Positions 1-5,430 of a stretch of 5,960 nucleotides of DNA are shown here, piece by piece. Each line of letters begins with the position of its first letter. The stretch's first letter is position 1. The stretch comes from Candidatus Kerfeldbacteria bacterium. Lineage in GTDB: Bacteria > Patescibacteriota > Patescibacteriia > UBA9570. Where the stretch lies: the NCBI GenBank assembly GCA_003512175.1, contig DOSP01000036.1, positions 1 through 5,960 on the forward strand, written 5' to 3'. The position numbers and the translations under genes are program-made. A model generated the notes under the pieces. It saw nothing but the letters and a program-made list of their open reading frames with translations, made no database searches and was not told where the DNA came from.

Positions 1-88
1 TCGTGCCGTCGCGGGTGATGATGGGCTGCTCGCCACCGTTGGGTTCGATCGCGAACATGAGGGATCCGATCTGCAGACGTGAACGCAT
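1..88 (-). CDS. Partial unrecognised protein, N-terminal 29 residues
   Basis: This is the beginning of a minus-strand reading frame that runs off the left edge. It starts at the ATG at 88-86 and reads MRSRLQIGSLMFAIEPNGGE then QPIITRDGT. A GGAGG ribosome binding site lies at 101-105, about 12 nt before the ATG; that spacing is rather long, but this is the clearest Shine-Dalgarno site in the window. Third codon positions are mostly G or C, and 1-120 is about 60% G+C by hand count, unlike the A/T-leaning codons of the other genes. It follows the cation ATPase in the same direction after a 46-nt gap. The fragment is too short to assign a family and I do not recognise it. The composition change could mean recent acquisition or a contig join. 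The reading frame and start are fairly likely; the function is unknown. Confidence 0.55.
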   Translation of the reverse strand, partial: MRSRLQIGSLMFAIEPNGGEQPIITRDGT

Positions 89-134
89 GAGCTTCTACTT
101 CCTCCGCCCGTGAGATTTGGGCGTAACTCTTTTA

Positions 135-2738
135 TCAGACCGGGCGAGGTTTGTCAACCTTCAAGAAAAAATACTTACACAGTTCAATAATCGTCATTTC
201 GATCACAATCAAACCAAACACCAATCCCCAATCAGCGTAATCAAGCGCCACGGTACCAAAGTAATTTTGCAGCATCGGTACATAAATCGGTAAAGCTTGT
301 GCAATCATTCCGCCAATCAACGCTAAGATCAACCAGGGGTTGCCAAATATATTCGTCTGATGCAACGGCCGACGTAACGATCGAATACTAAACATAAAAA
401 ATAATGAATCGATTCCAATCGACAAAAACACCATGGTTCGAGCATATTCTAGATCATGTGTATTGGTATAGATAAACTGGAACAGCGCCACATTGAATAA
501 ACCAGTGATAAGACTAATCACCGCAATAAGAGTTTTGACTTTTGTATCCAGAATGACATTACGGTGGCCACGCGGAGGCTCCATCATGCTCTCCCGTTCT
601 TTACGTTCTTGCGTCATGGCCAAACTTGGGAAACTATCATTTACAATATTCACCCATAAAATCATGGCGGCCGTGACAGGAACAGGCAGCCCCCACAACA
701 GGGTTAACACAATCAATAACACCTCGGTAAAGCTATCTGACAATAAATACAACACTGTCTTCTTAATATTATCAAAAATGCCTCGACCCTCTTCTACTGC
801 TGCTACAATCGTGCTGAAGTCATCATCTAAAATCACGATATCGGCCGTTTCTTTGGCCACATCGGTGCCGGAACCTAACGCCACCCCAATATCGGCGGCT
901 TTAATGGCTGGGGCATCATTAATCCCGTCGCCAGTCATCGCTACCACCATTTGATGGCTCTGCCAGGCCTGCACGATGCGCAATTTATGCTGGGGTGTGA
1001 CTCGAGCATACACGCTAATCTGCTGAACGCGTTGGTTGAGTTCATGTTGCGACATCTTATCTAATTCATGCCCCTCCACCAGACTGGCCGGATCATCTAC
1101 CGGTAGACCCAATTCCACAGCAATGGCTTTGGCTGTCAGTTTATGATCACCGGTAATCATGACGGTTTTAATGCCGGCTCGTTTACATTCAGCCACCGTT
1201 TGTTTGGCCTGGGGACGCAATGGATCTTTAATACCCACGTAGCCCACAAAATTCAACTGGTCAAGGCCGGCTTCTTCCACGGTTTTGGCTGAGCCAGCGT
1301 GTTTATAGGCCAGGCCGATAATCCGTAAACCCTTTTCCGATAGGCGCTTAAATTTTCTTTCAAAGTGCTCACGCCGTTCGTTGGATAACTGACACAACTG
1401 CAGCACAATTTCCGGAGCACCTTTAATATACAGGATGCGGCCATGGGCCTCGCGGTGCAGCGAGGCCATGTATTTGATGGCGGAATCAAACGGAATCGTA
1501 TCCACACGCGGCGCCGTCTTTTGCACATCACGAAAATGAATCCCAGCTTGCATGGCGGCAGCAATCAAGGCTCGTTCGGTTAAATTACCGGTCATCTGCC
1601 ACTCATCAACCATATCGTCTGGATTGCTGACTTTCGCATCATTGCACAACACACCAATCCGCAAAGCCAACGCCAATTCTTTGGGGTCATCCTCAGTTTC
1701 GGTCAGAATCTCCGTCACTTGCATTTTGCCTTCGGTCAGGGTACCGGTTTTATCGGTGCAAATCACATTGGTAGAACCAAGTGTTTCGGCCGCCACTAGC
1801 CTACGCACCAGGGCTTTGCGTTTTAGAATGCGTTGCATGCCAGCAGCCAGAATAATCGTCACTGCAATGGCCAAACCTTCGGGAATAGCGGATACGGCCA
1901 TGGCCACAGATACACTAAATAACTCAGTCACATTTCCTAGGAAAAAGTAACCAAACAAGAAAATGCCTAGGGCAATTGCCACAACTCCAATGCTCATTTT
2001 TTTGGCGAATGACCCCAGCTGCTTTTGTAATGGGGTGTCTTCATCGGCGGTTTCTTTAATCAAACGGGCAATCCCACCCATTTCGGTGTGCAAGCCAGTT
2101 TGTACCACCACACCACGAGCCGAACCTTTGGTGGCCACCGTTCCGGAAAATGCCATATTCAGCCGATCCCCTACAGTGGCATTGGCAGGAACCGTGGAAT
2201 GAGGGTTTTTGACTACGGCATCAGATTCGCCAGTCAGGGCCGCTTCGTTCACTTCAAAATCTGCCACATGCACCAACCGCACATCGCTGGGGATTTTATC
2301 ACCAGCCGACAACAGCACGATATCTCCCGGCACCAATTCCTGAGCAGAGATCACCTGTTCAGTACCATCACGCTGTACCCGAGCCGATAACGCAATCACT
2401 TTTTGCAGCGCCTGCAAGCTGGTTTGGGCTTTATATTCTTGAATGAAACCAACTACCACCTGAATGATGACCGCGGCCATAATCACCGTGGCATCCACAA
2501 ATTCATGGAGCAGACTACTAATGAGCGCTGCACCTAACAGCACGAATACCAACGGACTTTTGACTTGTTCCCACAACACTTCCCACCACCGTTTCAGTTT
2601 GGCTGATGGTAAAGTATTCGGGCCATACTGACTGAGACGTTGTTTGACATCGTCCGCGGTTAACCCTGCTTCCGGCGCAGTTAACGCAGCGAAAGTTTCT
2701 GGGATGGTGAAGGTATGAAATGAATCAGAACCAGCCAT
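135..2738 (-). CDS. P2-type cation-transporting ATPase (Ca2+-ATPase-like)
   Basis: An ATP-driven membrane pump of 867 residues, a normal length for bacterial P2 ATPases. In order it shows an N-terminal cation-ATPase domain (about 5-60), M1-M2 (62-100), the actuator domain with TGES at 169-172, M3-M4 (249-297) with PEGL at 286-289, the phosphorylation motif DKTGT with aspartate D329, the nucleotide-binding KGAPE at 439-443, TGD at 529-531, the hinge TGDGINDAP at 602-610, and M5-M10 (about 661-858). Compared with SERCA ion ligands, E309, E771, N796 and D800 are kept (E287, E672, N697, D701), but N768 and T799 appear as S669 and N700. Export of Ca2+ is therefore likely but not certain; another cation is possible. 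I chose the ATG at 2738, which has a weak GGTG 6 nt upstream, over an in-frame TTG at 2750. It overlaps the preceding 67-residue gene by 14 nt, which suggests coupled translation. It ends with TGA at 135-137, and no convincing terminator follows. Confidence 0.93.
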   Translation of the reverse strand: MAGSDSFHTFTIPETFAALTAPEAGLTADDVKQRLSQYGPNTLPSAKLKRWWEVLWEQVKSPLVFVLLGAALISSLLHEFVDATVIMAAVIIQVVVGFIQEYKAQTSLQALQKVIALSARVQRDGTEQVISAQELVPGDIVLLSAGDKIPSDVRLVHVADFEVNEAALTGESDAVVKNPHSTVPANATVGDRLNMAFSGTVATKGSARGVVVQTGLHTEMGGIARLIKETADEDTPLQKQLGSFAKKMSIGVVAIALGIFLFGYFFLGNVTELFSVSVAMAVSAIPEGLAIAVTIILAAGMQRILKRKALVRRLVAAETLGSTNVICTDKTGTLTEGKMQVTEILTETEDDPKELALALRIGVLCNDAKVSNPDDMVDEWQMTGNLTERALIAAAMQAGIHFRDVQKTAPRVDTIPFDSAIKYMASLHREAHGRILYIKGAPEIVLQLCQLSNERREHFERKFKRLSEKGLRIIGLAYKHAGSAKTVEEAGLDQLNFVGYVGIKDPLRPQAKQTVAECKRAGIKTVMITGDHKLTAKAIAVELGLPVDDPASLVEGHELDKMSQHELNQRVQQISVYARVTPQHKLRIVQAWQSHQMVVAMTGDGINDAPAIKAADIGVALGSGTDVAKETADIVILDDDFSTIVAAVEEGRGIFDNIKKTVLYLLSDSFTEVLLIVLTLLWGLPVPVTAAMILWVNIVNDSFPSLAMTQERKERESMMEPPRGHRNVILDTKVKTLIAVISLITGLFNVALFQFIYTNTHDLEYARTMVFLSIGIDSLFFMFSIRSLRRPLHQTNIFGNPWLILALIGGMIAQALPIYVPMLQNYFGTVALDYADWGLVFGLIVIEMTIIELCKYFFLKVDKPRPV

Positions 2739-2928
2739 GAAGTACACCAATTACAAAGCCAGCACTACCGATAACCGCAAGGCTAATCAAGCTCGCCACG
2801 GCAATGAGCCAGACATGATAGGCCTGTCCGACTTTGGGTAAATATTCACCAGGTTGAGTGACCAACGGATTACCGTGAAACTGGCGTTTGAGCCAGTGCA
2901 GAATAAATTGCTGGAGGGCTTTGAACAT
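2725..2928 (-). CDS. Small single-pass membrane protein, hypothetical
   Basis: A 67-residue protein that I do not recognise. The N-terminal half (1-38) is polar with a basic, amphipathic start (FILHWLKRQF at 8-17). Residues about 39-63 form one strongly hydrophobic, glycine-containing membrane helix running almost to the C-terminus (GVLHGWF). Its last 14 nt overlap the start of the cation ATPase in another frame, so the two genes are very probably co-transcribed and translationally coupled. An accessory or regulatory peptide for the pump, in the manner of small P-type ATPase partners, is possible but is only an inference from context. Support for a real gene comes from the extended -10 promoter just before its ATG and from the overlap. 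There is no Shine-Dalgarno site, and the ATG would sit at or next to the predicted transcription start. It could be a chance frame, but the helix and context argue otherwise. Confidence 0.65.
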   Translation of the reverse strand: MFKALQQFILHWLKRQFHGNPLVTQPGEYLPKVGQAYHVWLIAVASLISLAVIGSAGFVIGVLHGWF

Positions 2929-2934
2929 GACTAA

Positions 2935-2943
2935 ATTATATCA
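2935..2943 (-). promoter_or_regulatory. Extended -10 promoter for the small membrane protein and ATPase
   Basis: On the minus strand TGATATAAT occupies 2943-2935: a perfect TATAAT with an upstream TGn extension. No usable -35 box exists at normal spacing, because that place is occupied by the tRNA-Lys 3' end, which suits an extended -10 promoter. Only six bases (TTAGTC) lie between the box and the ATG at 2928, so transcription should begin at or next to the start codon and give a leaderless mRNA. Read-through from the tRNA promoter could also supply these genes. Confidence 0.6.
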
Positions 2944-2958
2944 TGTTTAGGCGGTTAG

Positions 2959-3030
2959 TGGGACGTAGTGGATTTGAACCACTGACCATTTGCTTAAAAG
3001 GCAACTGCTCTACCCCTGAGCTAACGTCCC
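2959..3030 (-). tRNA. tRNA-Lys (anticodon UUU)
   Basis: A complete 72-nt cloverleaf on the minus strand. The acceptor stem is GGGACGT paired with ACGTCCC (7 of 7). The D arm is GCTC/GAGC with loop AGGGGTA. The anticodon loop is CTTTTAA with anticodon TTT, so it reads AAA and AAG lysine codons. The T arm is AGTGG/CCACT with loop TTCAAAT. The discriminator base is A, usual for lysine tRNA. The anticodon stem GTTGC/GCAAA has four pairs plus an outer G27-A43 mismatch. The CCA end is not encoded (CTA follows) and must be added by a nucleotidyltransferase. It lies between dedA and the 67-residue membrane gene, all in the same direction, with its own strong promoter overlapping the end of dedA. Confidence 0.96.
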
Positions 3031-3031
3031 G

Positions 3032-3049
3032 AAAAAAAGCTTCGCTATT
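3032..3049 (-). terminator. Weak hairpin with T7 tract ahead of tRNA-Lys
   Basis: On the minus strand AGC-GAA-GCT (3046-3038) can form a three-pair stem with a three-base loop. It extends outward past one mismatch by AA/TT pairs, and the T tract runs from 3038 to 3032. The position, right after dedA and before the tRNA, would suit termination of the dedA transcript. The stem is too short for a convincing intrinsic terminator. The tRNA promoter's start site would fall inside this element, so the tRNA transcript would not form the hairpin. Confidence 0.2.
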
Positions 3050-3075
3050 GTATCAACCTGCCCTATCAGTGTCAA
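3047..3075 (-). promoter_or_regulatory. Near-consensus promoter for tRNA-Lys
   Basis: On the minus strand TTGACA (3075-3070, 6 of 6 to the -35 consensus) is followed by exactly 17 nt and TACAAT (3052-3047, 5 of 6 to the -10 consensus). Transcription should start near 3041-3039, about ten bases before the mature tRNA 5' end at 3030. The -35 box and spacer lie inside the last codons and TGA stop of dedA, and the -10 box begins on the base after that stop codon. This is the best sigma-70-type promoter in the window, as expected for a stable RNA gene. Confidence 0.8.
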
Positions 3076-3709
3076 CGCGGGGTCGGCGATACTTGTGTCG
3101 AATAAACTTCACCGCCGCTGGCAATAAAGAAATCAGCACAATCCCAATGACAACGAATTCAAAGTTTTGTTGAACAATAGGAATGTTTCCAAAAAAATAT
3201 CCAGCTCCACAGGCCACGATAATCCACAGGGCTGAACCAGCCAGAGAATAGGATAAGAATGTGCCATAGCTCATAGCACCAATCCCAGCCACAAACGGCG
3301 CAAAGGTACGCACAATCGGTACAAAGCGGGCCAGGATGACCGTCTTGCCGCCATGTCGTTTGTAGAACTCCTGGGTTTCATGGAGATGCTCCTGATTCAA
3401 CCAGCGAATGGATTTTCCAGAAAATAAAGCCGGGCCCAACCGTCGCCCCACCCAATAATTCACATTGTCACCCAGTAACACCGCCAGGAACAATATTCCC
3501 ATCACATACCAAATATTCAAATCACCCCGCGCGGCCAAGGTACCTAGGGCGAATAACAATGAATCACCGGGCAAGAATGGGGTCACCACCAAGCCGGTTT
3601 CACAAAATACGATCAGTGCTACAATCGCATAGGTCCAGATTCCATATTGAGCAATGATCAGACTGAGCTGTTCATCGAGGTGTAAAAAGAGGTCAAACAG
3701 TGTGGACAT
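3053..3709 (-). CDS. DedA family membrane protein
   Basis: A 218-residue integral membrane protein of the DedA/SNARE-associated family. Some members flip undecaprenyl phosphate or other lipids, and some are needed for membrane potential and drug resistance. Hydrophobic segments lie at about 15-36, 51-60, 67-80, 136-173 and 183-202. The family signature is complete: E37 in CETG, P47-G48-D49, GDNVNYWVGRR at 80-90, and the RFVPIVRT stretch with R128 and R134. E37, D49, R128 and R134 correspond to the acidic and basic residues reported as essential in E. coli YqjA (E39, D51, R130, R136). The basic C-terminal tail (203-218) overlaps the tRNA-Lys promoter. I chose the ATG at 3709 (MSTLFDLF) because the reading frame upstream has no homology-like sequence, runs into dnaB on the other strand, and contains the promoter of this gene. 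No ribosome binding site is visible; a leaderless mRNA is likely. The exact substrate cannot be told from sequence. Confidence 0.93.
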   Translation of the reverse strand: MSTLFDLFLHLDEQLSLIIAQYGIWTYAIVALIVFCETGLVVTPFLPGDSLLFALGTLAARGDLNIWYVMGILFLAVLLGDNVNYWVGRRLGPALFSGKSIRWLNQEHLHETQEFYKRHGGKTVILARFVPIVRTFAPFVAGIGAMSYGTFLSYSLAGSALWIIVACGAGYFFGNIPIVQQNFEFVVIGIVLISLLPAAVKFIRHKYRRPRVDTDRAG

Positions 3710-3716
3710 CTTGTTG

Positions 3717-3745
3717 ATTATAGCCTGTAGACACTGGATCGACAA
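3717..3745 (-). promoter_or_regulatory. dedA promoter, probably leaderless
   Basis: On the minus strand TTGTCG (3745-3740, 4 of 6 to consensus) is followed by 17 nt and a perfect TATAAT (3722-3717). Only seven bases (CAACAAG) separate the -10 box from the dedA ATG at 3709, so the predicted start point coincides with the start codon and the mRNA would have no 5' leader. There is no Shine-Dalgarno sequence, which fits. Confidence 0.65.
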
Positions 3746-3757
3746 CAGTGCTACTAT
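3728..3757 (+). promoter_or_regulatory. Candidate dnaB operon promoter
   Basis: On the plus strand TAGACA (3728-3733, 5 of 6 to the -35 consensus) is followed by 18 nt and TACTAT (3752-3757, 4 of 6 to the -10 consensus). Initiation about seven bases on would leave a leader of only two or three bases before the dnaB ATG at 3767. It overlaps the opposing dedA promoter, so polymerase binding at one could block the other. The match is moderate; a -10 shifted to TATAGG (3755-3760) is an alternative. Confidence 0.4.
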
Positions 3758-3768
3758 AGGGTCCCTAT
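3756..3768. promoter_or_regulatory. 13-bp perfect palindrome over the dnaB start codon
   Basis: ATAGGGTCCCTAT is a perfect inverted repeat around a central T at 3762. It covers the end of the candidate -10 box, the predicted transcription start and the first two bases of the dnaB ATG. A site here could be an operator for a dimeric repressor. The AGGG half might instead act as a ribosome binding site five bases before the ATG. No regulator is visible in the window, so the function is open. Confidence 0.3.
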
Positions 3769-5110
3769 GGATCAACTCCCCCCACATAATCTCGAGGCCG
3801 AGCAAGCCTGTTTAGGTTCATTGCTGATTGATAAAGACGCCATTATTCGGATTGCCGACGTAGTTAATCCAGACGATTTTTATAGTGACAAACACCGCTT
3901 GGTCTTCCAAGCCATGCAAGATATCTATAATCAACACGATCCGATCGATATTGTCAGTATCGCCAACAAGCTGACAGAACGTGAAGTGTTAGAAAGCGTC
4001 GGCGGCCGCAGTTTTTTGGTCTCACTCACTACCGTGGTGCCATCGGCTGCCAATGTAGTAAGCTACGCCAATATCGTTCAACGCAAAGCCACGTTACGTC
4101 GTTTAATTACAGCCGCCCATGAAATTCTGAAAACAGCCTATGATGATTCCACCGACGATGTGAGCAAGCAATTAGATGATTCTGAACAAGCCTTGTTTTC
4201 CGTCTCACAAAAACACCTGCGACAAAATTTTACCCCGATTGGCAATATCTTAGCGGAAGCGTTTGATCGGATTGATGAAATTCATAAAGAATCCGGCAAG
4301 CTCCGAGGCGTGCCCACTGGCTTTATCGATTTTGATAATAAGCTGGGTGGTTTACAGAAATCTGATTTAGTCATTCTGGCGGCTCGCCCATCCATGGGAA
4401 AAACATCACTGGCCCTGGATATTGCGCGGCATGTGGCGGTGGTTGAACGCGTGCCGGTGGGTATCTTCAGTTTAGAAATGAGTAAGGACCAATTAGTGGA
4501 CCGTTTACTGTGTGCCCAAGCCGGGGTCGATTTATGGAAGATGCGTACGGGAAAGTTGTCTGATGCGCCAGGGCATGACGACTTTCCCAGAATCGGCCAA
4601 GCCATGGGGGTACTCTCTGAAGCGCCGCTGTATATCGACGATAGCCCAATGAGTAATATTATGGAGATTCGCACCAAGGCCCGCCGTTTACAAATGGAGC
4701 ATGGCTTAGGCTTAATTGTGTTGGATTATTTACAACTGATGGAAGGCCGGGGTAAGAATACCGATAATCGGGTGCAAGAAATTGCTGAAATTTCGCGTTC
4801 CTTAAAAGGCTTAGCCCGCGAATTGAATGTACCGGTGCTAGCGCTGTCGCAGTTATCCCGTGCCGTGGAAACCCAAACGGTGCCCATTCCAAAACTGGCC
4901 CATTTGCGCGAATCCGGCTCTATCGAACAAGATGCTGATGTGGTAGTATTCATCTACCGTGAAGAGTATTATAAACAAGATACTGAGCGAAAGAACATTG
5001 CCGATGTCATTATTGCTAAGCATCGCAATGGTCCAACCGGCAGACTGGAATTATTCTTTGATATCGAAAAAGCCAGCTTTAAAAATTTAGAAAAAATCTT
5101 TAGCGAATAA
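3767..5110 (+). CDS. dnaB: Replicative DNA helicase DnaB
   Basis: The hexameric 5'-3' helicase that unwinds DNA at the replication fork and recruits primase. It has 447 residues, close to the usual 450-470, with no intein. The N-terminal primase-interaction domain (about 3-105) opens with LPPHNLEAEQACLGSLL, typical of the family. A linker follows (about 150-185), then the RecA-like ATPase domain (about 180-447). That domain has Walker A ARPSMGKTS at 206-214 (K212, T213), catalytic glutamate E237 in FSLEMS, Walker B LIVLDYLQL with D320, SQLSRAVE at 361-368, RESGSIEQDAD at 381-391, and KHRNGPTG at 418-425 with the arginine-finger region (R420). The start at 3767 is the first ATG and gives the canonical N-terminus. 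No strong Shine-Dalgarno site exists, only AGGG five bases upstream inside a palindrome. It leads an operon with ybaB (5-nt gap) and recR, and is divergent from dedA. Confidence 0.97.
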   Translation: MDQLPPHNLEAEQACLGSLLIDKDAIIRIADVVNPDDFYSDKHRLVFQAMQDIYNQHDPIDIVSIANKLTEREVLESVGGRSFLVSLTTVVPSAANVVSYANIVQRKATLRRLITAAHEILKTAYDDSTDDVSKQLDDSEQALFSVSQKHLRQNFTPIGNILAEAFDRIDEIHKESGKLRGVPTGFIDFDNKLGGLQKSDLVILAARPSMGKTSLALDIARHVAVVERVPVGIFSLEMSKDQLVDRLLCAQAGVDLWKMRTGKLSDAPGHDDFPRIGQAMGVLSEAPLYIDDSPMSNIMEIRTKARRLQMEHGLGLIVLDYLQLMEGRGKNTDNRVQEIAEISRSLKGLARELNVPVLALSQLSRAVETQTVPIPKLAHLRESGSIEQDADVVVFIYREEYYKQDTERKNIADVIIAKHRNGPTGRLELFFDIEKASFKNLEKIFSE

Positions 5111-5115
5111 ACCGT

Positions 5116-5430
5116 ATGGGATCAATGCTGACCAAACTTAAACAATTTAAAGATCTGCGCGCCCAAGCCAAGACGATGCAAAGTGCCTTATCGCATGAAA
5201 CCGCCCATGGCAGCGGTGCCGGCGGCAAAGTGAATGTGGTGATGGATGGTACACAAAAAATAATGTCGTTGGATATTGACGTCGGGTTGCTCTCCCCCGA
5301 CAATAAGAAGAAGGTTGAACAAGGCGTGATTGATGCCATTGGCGGAGCCACTAAAGATATCCAAAAGGTTATGGCGAAAAAAATCCAAAGCGGTGAAATG
5401 ACTGTGCCCGATTTATCCAGCTTAAAATAA
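5116..5430 (+). CDS. ybaB: YbaB/EbfC family nucleoid-associated protein
   Basis: A small DNA-binding protein of 104 residues, the usual family length. YbaB/EbfC proteins form tweezer-like dimers that bind DNA and affect chromosome structure, and they commonly sit next to recR. The sequence shows a lysine- and glutamine-rich N-terminal helix (MLTKLKQFKDLRAQAKTMQ), a glycine-rich turn (SGAGGKVNVVMDG), a central beta part (KIMSLDIDV), and a long C-terminal helix (NKKKVEQGVIDAIGGATKDI and onward). The first ATG (5116) is given. A second ATG at 5125, with GGGA just before it, would give a 101-residue protein beginning MLTKLKQ that looks more like typical family starts, so the true start is uncertain. 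It follows dnaB after five bases, and its TAA stop shares one base with the recR ATG, so translation of the three genes is probably coupled. Confidence 0.92.
   Translation: MGSMLTKLKQFKDLRAQAKTMQSALSHETAHGSGAGGKVNVVMDGTQKIMSLDIDVGLLSPDNKKKVEQGVIDAIGGATKDIQKVMAKKIQSGEMTVPDLSSLK

Noticed and set aside
105..123. Inverted repeat CGCCC/GGGCG with a 9-base loop after the ATPase
   Set aside because: The stem is only five pairs with no T tract, and it overlaps the ribosome binding site of the next gene, so it is not a supported terminator.
493..2390. Plus-strand open frames (493-954, 1552-1950, 1963-2202, 2088-2390)
   Set aside because: They lie opposite the clearly conserved P-type ATPase, show no domain-like sequence, and have no start signals. 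They are antisense shadows.
2739..2750. TTG at 2750 as the ATPase start
   Set aside because: It adds only four residues, uses a rare start codon and has no better upstream signal than the ATG at 2738.
2943..3173. Plus-strand open frame across the tRNA and the dedA 3' end
   Set aside because: It reads through the complement of a complete tRNA-Lys gene and the end of dedA; its peptide is an artefact of that overlap.
3710..3805. A longer dedA starting at 3805
   Set aside because: The extra 32 residues would overlap the start of dnaB and contain the dedA promoter. DedA proteins usually begin shortly before the first hydrophobic segment, as with the ATG at 3709.
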